Shown piece after piece: positions 52,401-62,783 of a stretch of DNA of 64,000 nucleotides. The DNA lies in assembly GCF_020707265.1 (NCBI RefSeq), contig NZ_JAJFEQ010000012.1, positions 1 through 64,000 of the forward strand. Direction: 5' to 3'. Origin of the DNA: Massilia sp. IC2-477 (GTDB lineage Bacteria > Pseudomonadota > Gammaproteobacteria > Burkholderiales > Burkholderiaceae_D). How positions within the stretch are numbered: position 1 is the stretch's first letter; each line of letters opens with the position of its first letter. Below the pieces are notes generated by a model. That model searched no databases. It had not been told where the DNA came from and saw only the letters and a list, made by a program, of their open reading frames with translations. Both the position numbers and the translations under genes were made by a program.

Positions 52401-53060
52401 AAGCGCGCGACCGGCGGCCAGAAGATGCGCCGCTTCCTGCGCTACAACCTGGACGCCTACCTGATGGGCCGCGCCACCGAGCGCCGCAAGGAGCTGCCGC
52501 TGGCGCAGAACGAGAACCAGGACTACGTCCACTACCGCAAGGGCAGCCTGGCGCTGTACCTGCTGCAGGACCTGCTCGGCGAGGAAGTCGTCAACGGCGT
52601 GCTGCGCGGCCTGCTGCAGGAGCATGGCTTCAAGGGCGCGCCCTACCCGACGGTGACGGTGCTGGTCGATGCCCTGCGCAAGGTGACCCCGCCGGACAAG
52701 GCTTACCTGATCGACGACCTGTTCGAGCACATCGTCCTGTACGAGAACCGCGCCGACAGCGCCACCGTGCGCCAGCGCAAGGACGGCAAGTTCGAAGTCA
52801 CGATCAAGGCCCATGCCGGCAAGGTGCGCGCGGACGAACTGGGCAACGAGAAGCCGGTGCTGCTTTCGGACTACATCGAATTCGGCGTCGACGACCGCAA
52901 CGGCAAGCCGCTGGCGCGCGAGCGGCGCCTGGTCGACCGGGCCGCCCAAACCGTTACCCTGGTGGTAGACGCGCGACCGGCGCGGGCGGGCATCGATCCT
53001 GACAATAAGTTAATTGACAGAAAACCAACGGACAATATGCTTCCTGTCGACAACCCCTAA
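49461..53060 (+). CDS. ABC permease fused to an M1-family aminopeptidase domain
   Basis: A 1199-residue fusion. The first 600 residues hold about twelve membrane segments in two ABC2-type halves. The C-terminal 550 residues are an M1 peptidase domain with zinc ligands in H945-ETA-H949 and E969, and SESMGF (E920) where classic members have GAMEN. The spacing HExxH-x19-E is one longer than the usual x18. Such fusions, always next to an ABC ATPase, occur in many bacteria, and their role is unknown: peptide export with trimming, or a receptor-like use of an inactive peptidase. Confidence 0.9.
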   Translation: MGQLFAIARFEARQRLKLLSTWIYFGMFLALAMLWMAAAGGAFKDALVTFGGRVLINAPRQVALTASFLGCFGVIVVAAVMGRSVQQDFEYEMQHFFFSAPIRKADYVLGRFLGAFVTLAVILSSIVLGAWLGSFIPGIEPDRVGPHHVSSYLLPWLLTLLPNTFIFGSLFFVLAALSRRMLPVYVASIVMMIGYIVAPSLARDLDYKTLAALIDPFGTTALIRLTEYWPIAERNARPVMLEGVYLVNRLIWMAFGLVVLLLGYWRFHTTGNLDPRHKKGQGQQLADTLAGLAPGSLSHSAVDTRERPDFERRSLAVLLGKSVLYNLRESCRNVYFLALAIAGALILAASSLDLGSIYGTNTYPVTYMVLELIRDVFALYMLVVTTLFAGEMVWREREARMSQMLDAMPAPTWLPLAGKTLALVGLQALLLLMAMVVGMLIQLFKGWFGLEPGLYLRFLFTVLLPQYVLLAALAVAVQVIVNNRYLAYFILIALYLVFTTAASIGYDHPMLVYAGSPSFTYSAMNGFGHYLLREHLFQLYWSGLALMLLVAARVLWARGVDSGWRERLRLGRRNLTQPVLAGFGIGFLIFAGTGALLAYELHAGRFQTSAQQERQRAEYELRYRRYASLPQPRISDVKLAVDIHPEQRSLRVKGTYQLENRTGKPLQDVILYQDRRANLEFNLSQPARPVQADPERGFYHFRLAEPLAPGARIALEFRVSYVPGGLLGLGRDTPVVGNGSFFTNELMPRIGYQPAVELTDDRDRKRRGLPPKDPMAARDDQAARANNGLGVDADWIGFDAVVSTSPDQIAIAPGTLEKEWIDKGRRWFHYRMDKPILNFYAIQSARYEVRHDRWQDVTIDVFYHPGHEVNVERMIRGAQAGLDYASRRFGPYPFRELRIVEFPRYGNYAQAFPGTIPFSESMGFIARIDNDSPKDIDYPFYVSAHETAHQWWGHQLVGANTRGATALSESLSEYTALMVMKRATGGQKMRRFLRYNLDAYLMGRATERRKELPLAQNENQDYVHYRKGSLALYLLQDLLGEEVVNGVLRGLLQEHGFKGAPYPTVTVLVDALRKVTPPDKAYLIDDLFEHIVLYENRADSATVRQRKDGKFEVTIKAHAGKVRADELGNEKPVLLSDYIEFGVDDRNGKPLARERRLVDRAAQTVTLVVDARPARAGIDPDNKLIDRKPTDNMLPVDNP

Positions 53061-53102
53061 AATTAACGCTAATATTTCTGAAATATTACGTCGAGGAATA
53101 TC

Positions 53103-53309
53103 ATGTCGAACCTGGTTGCCGAGATCGCCGAAAAGATCCAGCTGCTGAACGCAGAAGAAAAGCATACCTTGATCCGCATGCTGATCCAGGACATCGACGG
53201 TCCCGACGAGGACGCGGACGAAGCCTGGCGCAACGAAGTGGTGCGCCGCGTGAAGGCGATCCGCAATGGCGAAGCCGCCATCCGCGCCCTGCAGGAATGG
53301 CAGGAGTAA
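53103..53309 (+). CDS. Orphan addiction-module component (antitoxin-like)
   Basis: A 68-residue acidic protein that resembles the unstable antitoxin-like addiction-module family: a short leucine-rich opening (EKIQLLNAEEKHTLIRMLI), an acidic middle (DGPDEDADEAW) and VVRRVKAIRNGEAAI near the end. Members are often next to a RelE-type toxin, but no toxin gene is adjacent here; the next gene is a beta-lactamase-like one after a terminator. It follows the ABC/M1 fusion by 42 bases and may share its mRNA. Confidence 0.6.
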   Translation: MSNLVAEIAEKIQLLNAEEKHTLIRMLIQDIDGPDEDADEAWRNEVVRRVKAIRNGEAAIRALQEWQE

Positions 53310-53340
53310 GCACCCGATAGTGCCTCGAGCGCTCACGATG

Positions 53341-53364
53341 AAACCGCGGCCTGGCCGCGGTTTT
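53341..53364 (+). terminator. Terminator after the addiction-module component gene
   Basis: AACCGCGGCC and GGCCGCGGTT are perfect arms around a single T, followed by TT. It likely ends the ABC/M1/antitoxin-like operon. Confidence 0.75.
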
Positions 53365-53397
53365 GCATTTCAGACCCTTGATTGCCAGGACCGCCCG

Positions 53398-54600
53398 ATG
53401 AAACGCCTGTTCGCCCTGTTTCTCCTGTTCGCCTGCATGCCGGGCCATGCGGCCGCGGAAGGCCCTGCTGTCGACGCCAGGCTGTCGGCCCTGCAGCAGC
53501 AGTCCTCGCTACCGGGATTCGCCGTGGCCGTGGTCTCGAACAAGGGCGTGCTCTACCAGCATGGCTTCGGCCTGGCCGACCTGCAGGCCAAACGCCCGTA
53601 CACCCACGAGACGCTGCAGAACGTCGGCTCGGTCAGCAAGACCGTGGTCGGCGTGGCGGTGGTCAAGGCGATCGAACTCGGCTACTTCGGGCTGGACACC
53701 GAGATCAACCGCATCCTGCCCTTCAAGGTGCAGCATCCCCACACCGGCGCACCGATCACGGTGCGCCACCTGGTGACGCATACCTCCGGCATCGTCGACG
53801 ACGACGAGATCTACGGCCACTCCTACTACCTGCTGCCCGATGCGGACAAGAACAGTCCACAGTACCGGCAGTTCAAGCGCGATTTCACCCTTCCCGGCCG
53901 CGAGGACCTGAGCCTGGGCGGCTTCCTCAAGGCCTACCTGGCCGCGGGCGGGCGCCACTACCGCAAGACCAACTTCGCCAGGCCCGCCCCGGGAAGCGCC
54001 TATCACTACTCGAACATCGGCGCGGCGCTCGCGGCCTACCTGGTCGAAGTCAAAAGCGGCCAGAGCTTCGAGGCCTTCACCCGGCGCCACATCTTCGAGC
54101 CGCTGCAGATGCGTGCCACTTCCTGGCGCGCCGATTCCGCGCTGGCGAAGCGCCAGGCGCAGGTCTACAACCGCCGCCAGCAGGCCTATCCGCGCTATGC
54201 CTTGATCACCTACCCGGACGGCGGCCTGACCACCTCCGCAGCCGACCTGGCGCGCTTCCTGACGGCGATGGTGCAGGGTTACAAGGGGGGCGAGAACGTG
54301 CTGAGCAAGGCGGGCTTCACGCTGCTGTTCGATCCCCAGTTCGCGCCCGACGCCCTGCCCGAGGGCAGCCCGGCGGGTGAGCCGAACAGCGGCGTGTTCT
54401 GGCGCATCCGGCGCAACGGACAGGTCGGCCACACGGGGAGCGACCCCGGCGTCACCGCCTTCATGTTCATCGACCCGGCCAGCGGCACCGGGCGCATCCT
54501 GATGACCAATACGGAATTCAGCAGCGACGGCGAAGAGGATGATCCGAAGGTCGTCCAGCAGTTCAGGGACGTATGGAAGGAGCTGGCAGCAGTGCGCTAG
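53398..54600 (+). CDS. Class C beta-lactamase-like serine hydrolase
   Basis: A 400-residue exported hydrolase with a signal peptide (about 1-20). The serine-lactamase motifs are readable: SxxK as S78-VS-K81, YxN as Y204-S-N206 and HTG in QVGHTGSDPG. This matches the esterase/beta-lactamase/D-aminopeptidase superfamily rather than a proven antibiotic-resistance enzyme. AGGA lies seven bases before the ATG at 53398. Its last 38 bases overlap the oppositely oriented gene 54563-55081. Confidence 0.88.
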   Translation: MKRLFALFLLFACMPGHAAAEGPAVDARLSALQQQSSLPGFAVAVVSNKGVLYQHGFGLADLQAKRPYTHETLQNVGSVSKTVVGVAVVKAIELGYFGLDTEINRILPFKVQHPHTGAPITVRHLVTHTSGIVDDDEIYGHSYYLLPDADKNSPQYRQFKRDFTLPGREDLSLGGFLKAYLAAGGRHYRKTNFARPAPGSAYHYSNIGAALAAYLVEVKSGQSFEAFTRRHIFEPLQMRATSWRADSALAKRQAQVYNRRQQAYPRYALITYPDGGLTTSAADLARFLTAMVQGYKGGENVLSKAGFTLLFDPQFAPDALPEGSPAGEPNSGVFWRIRRNGQVGHTGSDPGVTAFMFIDPASGTGRILMTNTEFSSDGEEDDPKVVQQFRDVWKELAAVR

Positions 54601-55081
54601 CCTTGCCGGCGTAGGCACGCAGCGCGATCTGGAACCCTTCGATCATCTCGGCCGTCGTGGTATCCAGCGTATCGCTGCGCCGCCGCATGATCCAGGACTT
54701 CTTGTCGGCCGTACAGTGCAGCGTCGCGTCCGGCTCCTGGTAGTGGCAGATCAGCATCGGCCCCCTGTCCTGGCGATAGCCCGGATTGAAGGGAGCGATC
54801 GTCAAGGTCGCGCCTTCCAGCCGCGAGCGGAACGGCATGCCGAGCGTCGCGCGCGGCCCGGGCTTGCCCTTGTCCGGCCCCGACGTGATGGTGGCCGGCG
54901 CCGACGAACCGATGAGCAATCCGAAGCCGTCCTCCCGCAAGTAGAGCTCGGCCTGTTCGGTCGTTCCAGCAAACAGGGAATCGGCTGTGGCCCAGACCCC
55001 GCCCAGGTAGTGTGGAACGACACTGTCCGCCAGCGCCGGGGAGGCCCATGCCGCCACCATCGCCAGCAGCAGGGACTTCAT
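54563..55081 (-). CDS. Secreted protein of unknown function
   Basis: A 172-residue protein with a signal peptide (about 1-18, ASPALA) and a beta-rich mature domain (GGVWATADSLFAGT, AELYLREDGFGLLIG). Two cysteines are in the mature part. It looks like a small extracellular lipocalin-like or DUF domain but I recognise no family. It overlaps the stop of the upstream Dabb gene by four bases and is convergent with the beta-lactamase-like gene, overlapping its end by 38 bases. Confidence 0.55.
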   Translation of the reverse strand: MKSLLLAMVAAWASPALADSVVPHYLGGVWATADSLFAGTTEQAELYLREDGFGLLIGSSAPATITSGPDKGKPGPRATLGMPFRSRLEGATLTIAPFNPGYRQDRGPMLICHYQEPDATLHCTADKKSWIMRRRSDTLDTTTAEMIEGFQIALRAYAGKASALLPAPSIRP

Positions 55082-55395
55082 CCCTGCGTCCAGTAATCGA
55101 CGACCAGCGAGCGCTCCAGCGCGCCGCCCAGCGTGCCCACGAAGCGTTCGTGCGCCGGATGCACGAGATAGGCGTCGCGGTCGGCGTCGCTGCCGAAGGT
55201 GAGCGTGAAGCAGTGGGTGAAGCCGTTGTTCAGGCCTTCGGGGCTCACGTTAGTGCCCCATTCGTAGGCCTGGATGCCCGGGATCGCGGCGGGCAGCTTG
55301 GCGAAGTCCGAGACGACGGCATCGATCGCGTCCTGGCCGGCGTCGGCCTTGAACGCGAACAGCACGACATGGCGAAGGGATGGGTTGGCTGGCAT
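55078..55395 (-). CDS. Dabb-family stress-responsive alpha/beta-barrel protein
   Basis: A 105-residue dimeric ferredoxin-like barrel protein. It has the Dabb pattern: LRHVVLFAFKADA at the start, a helix, then GIQAYEWGTNVSPEGLNNGFTH and a C-terminal LVVDYW. Members act in detoxification or stress in plants and bacteria; the substrate is unknown. It is followed with ATGA overlap by the secreted-protein gene. Confidence 0.85.
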   Translation of the reverse strand: MPANPSLRHVVLFAFKADAGQDAIDAVVSDFAKLPAAIPGIQAYEWGTNVSPEGLNNGFTHCFTLTFGSDADRDAYLVHPAHERFVGTLGGALERSLVVDYWTQG

Positions 55396-55419
55396 AAGCT
55401 TCCTTGTTGTTGGGTGGTC

Positions 55420-56184
55420 TTACCTCGCTCCCTGGAGCGAAGGAACGTAATCGGGACTGTTCGAGATCGTATTGTGCCCCACACCCTCGATCACGTGCAG
55501 GCGCGCCACGCCTTTCGGAAAATGGGACAGCAGCGCCTTGGGACTGTGCGCGGGGATGATCTCGTCCTGTCCGGCGACCAGCAGCAGTGTCGGCGCGCTC
55601 ACGCGCGGCGCGTACTGCATGGAGTCGTAGCGGTCGCGCAGCAGCCAGCGCACCGGAAAATACGGGAACTGCTGCTGCGCCAGGCCCGCGATGCTGTCGA
55701 ATGGGGTGACCAGCACCAGGCGGCTGACGGGCCGCTGGCTGGCCAGCTGCACCGCCACGCCGGTGCCGAGGCTGCGGCCGATCACGGCTACGTCAGGGTG
55801 CTCGCGCGCCACGCGGTCGTACAGCGCCAGCGCATCAAGCACCAGCGCTTCCTCAGACGGTTTGCCGGTGCTGCCGGTGTAGCCGCGATAGTGCAGCAGG
55901 TAGATGGCGCGGTCGGGAAAGGCCTGCGCCAAGAGCGGCAGGCTGGCCGTCACGTCTTCCGCATTGCCGCCCAGGTAGACCAGGGCGCGCGGGCCCGCCA
56001 GCGGCCGCTCCGACACTTTCACGGTGGCGCCGGGCTGCTCGAGGACCCAGGTCTTCGGCGCCGGATAGGCGGCTGCCGCCGGCGGATAATAGATCAGCGA
56101 GCGCTGCAGGAGGAACAGCAACAGGCAGGCAGCGGCGTACGCGCCCATGGCCAGCACCAGGATGACGGCGAGCGTCCTTTGCAT
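55420..56184 (-). CDS. Membrane-anchored alpha/beta hydrolase (BEM46/ABHD13-like)
   Basis: A 254-residue hydrolase with an N-terminal membrane helix (about 5-27). The nucleophile is S138 in GRSLGTG, with D near VAGQDEIIP and a late histidine in IEGVGHNTI. The YLGGNAED segment replaces the oxyanion motif. It resembles BEM46 and ABHD13 proteins, which are of uncertain substrate. It starts 19 bases after the stop of the lipocalin-like gene. Confidence 0.88.
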   Translation of the reverse strand: MQRTLAVILVLAMGAYAAACLLLFLLQRSLIYYPPAAAAYPAPKTWVLEQPGATVKVSERPLAGPRALVYLGGNAEDVTASLPLLAQAFPDRAIYLLHYRGYTGSTGKPSEEALVLDALALYDRVAREHPDVAVIGRSLGTGVAVQLASQRPVSRLVLVTPFDSIAGLAQQQFPYFPVRWLLRDRYDSMQYAPRVSAPTLLLVAGQDEIIPAHSPKALLSHFPKGVARLHVIEGVGHNTISNSPDYVPSLQGAR

Positions 56185-56203
56185 GCGTTCGCCGGCCCCG
56201 CGA

Positions 56204-56590
56204 CTAGTTCAGCTTCGTCATCTGGAGCGTGAATTCCTGCTCCTTGCCGTCGGCCGTCCAGCGCTGGCGCGCTTCCAGGGTCGCATCGTCGACGCGGCGC
56301 CAGGTGAACTGGCTGGGCGCGTTCACGGGCTCGAAGGCGGCGCTGTCGCCGGCGATGCTGGATGCCTTCCAGGTGAAGTCTCCCCACTGCGAGATCACCT
56401 CGCCATCCTGCAGGCTGATGGTGGCGCCGTCCGTATGACCGGTAAAGGCGTTGTCGGGGAAGCGGTGCGACTGGAATACGGCAGGCTCCGGCCGTGTGTA
56501 CTCTTCGAAGAATTCCTTGCCGTCTAGGGCGACGCCCTTCCAGCGGCCTTGCAGGAACTGCAGCTGCGCAAAATCATCCAGGCTGAACAT
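56204..56590 (-). CDS. Lipocalin-like protein (DUF6265-type)
   Basis: A 128-residue, entirely beta-rich protein with FLQGRWKGVALDGKEFFEEYT at the start, typical of small lipocalin-like domains that open with a GxW motif. The probable family is DUF6265; function unknown. It has no signal peptide. AGGAGA lies before the ATG. It precedes the BEM46-like hydrolase. Confidence 0.65.
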   Translation of the reverse strand: MFSLDDFAQLQFLQGRWKGVALDGKEFFEEYTRPEPAVFQSHRFPDNAFTGHTDGATISLQDGEVISQWGDFTWKASSIAGDSAAFEPVNAPSQFTWRRVDDATLEARQRWTADGKEQEFTLQMTKLN

Positions 56591-56680
56591 ACCGGTCTCC
56601 TTGGCTAGGTGCGGGGAAGGCCGATTCTACCCGCAGAATCGGGCGCGCCCCCGCCTGTTACGTGACAAATCCGGGACTGG

Positions 56681-58354
56681 TCACGCCTCGGCAGCTTCCT
56701 GCGCTTTGGCGGCCGCGGCCTTTACCCGCGCCTTGCCTGCGCGTGGCAGTGCAGGCCGGATCGCGGGCGGCTTCGGCGCCTGCAATGCCTGTGCCGGTGC
56801 GGCCGACTGCGCCAGCTGGAAGGTACCGACCAGCTGCGCCAGTGCGCCCGCCTGCTCGCGCATCGCCTCGGCAGCAGCAGCAGCCTGCTCGACCAGGGCC
56901 GCGTTCTGCTGCGTCACCTGGTCCATCTGCACGATCGCCCCGTTGACCTGCTCGATGCCTTCGCGCTGCTCGTCGCTGGCGGCGGCGATCTCGCCGATGA
57001 TGTCGGACACCCGCTTCACGCTCGCCACCACTTCGCCCATGGTGCGGCCAGCCTGGTCCACCAGGCGCGATCCCGCCTCCACCCGCGACACCGAGTCGCC
57101 GATCAAGCCCTTGATCTCCCTGGCCGCCGCGGCCGAGCGCTGCGCCAGGTTGCGCACCTCACCCGCCACCACTGCAAAGCCGCGGCCCTGCTCGCCCGCG
57201 CGCGCTGCTTCCACCGCCGCATTCAGCGCCAGGATATTGGTCTGGAAGGCGATGCCGTCGATGACGGTGATGATGTCGGCGATCTTGCGCGATGCTTCGT
57301 TGATCGAGCCCATCGTGGTGACCACCTCGGCCACCACCTCGCCGCCGCGCGCCGCGGTGTCGGCAGCGCTGGCGGCCAGCTGGTTCGCCTGGCGCGCATT
57401 GTCGGCGTTCTGCTTGACGGTCGAGGTCAGCTCTTCCATCGAGGAGGCGGTTTCTTCCAGCGAGCTGGCCTGCTCTTCGGTGCGGCTCGACAGATCCTGA
57501 TTGCCGGCCGAGATCTCGCGCGCAGCGGTCTCGATGGTCGCGGTTCCCGCGCGCACCTGCGACACGATCGTCACCAGCGAGGTGTTCATGTCCTTCAGCG
57601 CCGCCATCAGTTCGCCCGCCTCGTCCTTGGTGCGGACCTTGACCTCGGCGCTCAGGTCGCCTTCCGCCACCTGCCTGGCCAGCTTCACTGCGCGACGCAG
57701 CGGGATGCCGATGCTGCGGCCCAGCTGGTAAGCCATGAAGACCGCCAGGATGGCGGCGATCATTCCTCCGCCGACCAAGGTGCGGCGCATGGCCGAGCGG
57801 GCGCTGGCGATATTCTCTGCGCGCTGCGCCAGCAGGGCTTCCTCGTCGGCCCGCACCTGGGCCACCACGGCGCGCATGGCATCCATGCCGGCCTTGTCCT
57901 TGCCTTCCTGGACGCTTGCGACGACCGGCGCCAGGTCGCCGTCGACGGCGCTGCGGCGCAGCGCGATGACCGGATCGACGGCCTTTGCCAGCCAGTCGCG
58001 CTGGTGCTGCGCCAGCTGCTGCAGGCGGCCCTGCTGCGCGGCGTTATCAAGGGTGAGCGCGAGCGCCCGCTCGAGGTGCTTCTGGAATGCTTCCTTGCCC
58101 GCCGTGTAGGGCTGCAGCGAGGCGTCCTGCCCGGTCAGGGCAAAGCCGCGCTGGCCGGTTTCGATGTTCACCAGCGCCTCCATCGCGCCGTCGACCTCGC
58201 CCAGCACCTGGTAGCTGTGCACGTTGGCGTCATTGGCGGAATCGAGGGTGGAGACGTTGGCATAGGCGATGGCGGTGACGATGCCGGTGATGCCGATCAG
58301 GATGCCGTAGCCGAGATACAGGCGGGTCACGATCTTCAGGTCGGAGAGCTTCAT
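56681..58354 (-). CDS. Methyl-accepting chemotaxis protein with CHASE3 sensor
   Basis: A 557-residue chemoreceptor. Two membrane helices (about 10-32 and 192-212) flank a periplasmic helical CHASE3-like sensor with the GQRGFALTG motif at about 67-75. A HAMP domain and a long signalling coiled coil follow, with the tip region IDGIAFQTNILALNAAVEA and methylation-type EEQ/EE pairs. The C-terminus is alanine- and lysine-rich, without a CheR-docking pentapeptide. The ATG at 58354 is the first in-frame methionine that gives the standard N-terminus. Confidence 0.92.
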   Translation of the reverse strand: MKLSDLKIVTRLYLGYGILIGITGIVTAIAYANVSTLDSANDANVHSYQVLGEVDGAMEALVNIETGQRGFALTGQDASLQPYTAGKEAFQKHLERALALTLDNAAQQGRLQQLAQHQRDWLAKAVDPVIALRRSAVDGDLAPVVASVQEGKDKAGMDAMRAVVAQVRADEEALLAQRAENIASARSAMRRTLVGGGMIAAILAVFMAYQLGRSIGIPLRRAVKLARQVAEGDLSAEVKVRTKDEAGELMAALKDMNTSLVTIVSQVRAGTATIETAAREISAGNQDLSSRTEEQASSLEETASSMEELTSTVKQNADNARQANQLAASAADTAARGGEVVAEVVTTMGSINEASRKIADIITVIDGIAFQTNILALNAAVEAARAGEQGRGFAVVAGEVRNLAQRSAAAAREIKGLIGDSVSRVEAGSRLVDQAGRTMGEVVASVKRVSDIIGEIAAASDEQREGIEQVNGAIVQMDQVTQQNAALVEQAAAAAEAMREQAGALAQLVGTFQLAQSAAPAQALQAPKPPAIRPALPRAGKARVKAAAAKAQEAAEA

Positions 58355-58528
58355 GGTTTCAGACGGGTCTCGATATCGTTGTAGTGTTATGCCTGCGTGG
58401 CAGGCGACCGAATGATGAAACTGAAAGTAACGCCGGTCGATTATTACCGGGCTGGTGCTTAATGAAAAGCAAATTGTTGTGCCGATGAGAAGGGACACAA
58501 CAGCTTATGCGAAGGGGATGGGCGAAAA

Positions 58529-58556
58529 AAAACGCGAACCCGAAGGTTCGCGTTTT
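58529..58556 (-). terminator. Terminator after topB
   Basis: AACGCGAACC and GGTTCGCGTT form a perfect stem around a CGAA-type loop, followed on the minus strand by a long T run. It ends 18 bases past the topB stop and may also serve the plus strand. Confidence 0.85.
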
Positions 58557-58573
58557 GCGGTGGACAGTGCAGC

Positions 58574-61225
<2,652 letters not shown>

Positions 61226-61511
61226 AGTGATTCTCGGGTGCTCTATATATAAGTGGCTTTTGCCCGCGCATCATACATGCTCGCGGGCTCGACGGTCTTG
61301 AAAGCCGTAGTGTCTGAAGAGTAACAGTTTGGATTGAGCGGCCAATGATAAGCGCGATGACAGCCGCACTGCAAGTGTGCGTGTCAGGGCGATTGTTGCC
61401 ATGATGCACTATTGGACACGCGCGCCGTGGGATTTCTGGCGCGTGCCGAGAACATAAACGCGGGACGACCCGGGCAGGTTCCCGGGCGCGGGATGCCAGC
61501 GGTTTCCCTGG

Positions 61512-62783
61512 TCAGCCTGGCGTCAGCAGGATGGCGGGAGGCGCCAGCCGGACGATATCCTGCTCGTTCCGGTTGTCGGTCACCACCAGCTGGAGCCGTT
61601 CGCCGCCGGGCGCCACGCGCACCAGCACATGCCCGTCATGGCTCAGCATGCGCCGGGTCAGGCGGCCGTTCGCCAGCAGGTTCTCGCGCATGACGGTCGT
61701 GGCGAGCACCTCGCGCGGTCCCGGATAGAGCCGCTCGCTGAACATGCGCTCCAACTGCAGCATGTCCGGATGGGCAATATGCCAGGATGGGATGACCCAG
61801 ACGCGGGGCCGCAGGCTGCGCACGACGTCCCCGTTCAAGCCGTCGAACATGCCGTGGTGGTCGGCCGTCGCCACCGTTACGGGTCCAGCCGCCCGCGCCG
61901 CCGGACCGAGCACGTCCTGCCATGGCAAGACGCCATCGTTCGTATAGCTGGTCAGGTCCCCGGCCGTGAAATAGCTGAAGTTCCCGTAGCCGATCCGGAT
62001 CGCGACCGAACACTGGTTTTCGCTGGGCCAGTCGGCGCGCGGCAGGGTGGCCAGGTCGGGAAAGAGCTTGCGGCTGCCCTCCCCTTCGCCAGTCCAGACT
62101 TCGCCATTCGCTGCCACGTTGCGCACCTCGAAGCGATGCGGAGACGGGCGGTGGCCACGCGCGGCGATCTGGGCTGCGCTGCCGACCCGGAAGCGCTCGA
62201 CCGCCAGCCCGGCCTTGCGGCGCGCCCCGGCGAATGCCAGGTAGTTACGCCAGAACGGCGCATCGATCCGCTGGGGATACGCGTAGTCGGGATAGCCGCG
62301 GTCGATCAGGGTTCTCACCCTCAGCTGCTCGGCGACATCGGTCACGCCGCCGAGCCGGTACGCGCCGCCGGCCGCGATCGGCGACGATTCGTTCACGTCG
62401 CCGGTATGGTCCGGATGTAGGTGCGTCGCCAGCAGGTAGTCGAGTCCGTCCAGCCCGGCGCGTCGCAGGTGGCGCGCCGCGTAGCGGCCGATCCACTCGC
62501 CAGGACGGCGGCTGGCGTCCGGACGTGGCGCCACCGACACATCGAGCGCGTTCAGCGAGGCGCCGGCGTCGACCAGTAGGCTGGTCCCATCCGGCAGCAT
62601 GACGAAGGTCGCGTTGCCTCGGCCGGTGGCAATGTGGTGGATGTCCAGCCATCCCGGCAGCCAGGGCGCGAGAGGCTCGCCCACGCGCTCGGACGATGCG
62701 GCGGCCGCTCGCACCGGGCGCGCCGCCGGCAGCGCCAGCAGGGCGGCCAGCAGCAGGCGGCGATGCTGGTCGAGTTGCGCCAT
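61512..62783 (-). CDS. Secreted metallo-beta-lactamase-fold hydrolase (ComEC-like)
   Basis: A 423-residue protein. The N-terminus (QHRRLLLAALLALPAARPVRA) looks like a signal peptide, perhaps Tat-type because of the RR pair, although a classic twin-arginine motif is not complete. The zinc ligands are H121, H123, D125, H126 in THLHPDHTGD, with later ligands in FTAGDLTSY and ATADHHGMF. It belongs to the ComEC/Rec2-like branch, so it may be a phosphodiesterase or nuclease rather than a lactamase. The ATG overlaps the receptor stop by one base (TGATG). Confidence 0.85.
   Translation of the reverse strand: MAQLDQHRRLLLAALLALPAARPVRAAAASSERVGEPLAPWLPGWLDIHHIATGRGNATFVMLPDGTSLLVDAGASLNALDVSVAPRPDASRRPGEWIGRYAARHLRRAGLDGLDYLLATHLHPDHTGDVNESSPIAAGGAYRLGGVTDVAEQLRVRTLIDRGYPDYAYPQRIDAPFWRNYLAFAGARRKAGLAVERFRVGSAAQIAARGHRPSPHRFEVRNVAANGEVWTGEGEGSRKLFPDLATLPRADWPSENQCSVAIRIGYGNFSYFTAGDLTSYTNDGVLPWQDVLGPAARAAGPVTVATADHHGMFDGLNGDVVRSLRPRVWVIPSWHIAHPDMLQLERMFSERLYPGPREVLATTVMRENLLANGRLTRRMLSHDGHVLVRVAPGGERLQLVVTDNRNEQDIVRLAPPAILLTPG

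Noticed and set aside
48933..52949. A 1338-codon minus-strand open reading frame
   Set aside because: It lies antisense to the ABC ATPase and the ABC/M1 fusion, whose motifs are intact. High-GC codon bias leaves few stops in this frame, and its translation is repetitive HQRD-rich sequence typical of shadows.
53103..53309. A complete toxin-antitoxin module
   Set aside because: Only an antitoxin-like component is present; no RelE/ParE-type toxin gene lies on either side.
58355..58520. A flagellar sigma-28 promoter before the chemoreceptor gene
   Set aside because: TAATAATCG-like and TTAAGC-like stretches are present, but the order and spacing do not fit the sigma-28 consensus.
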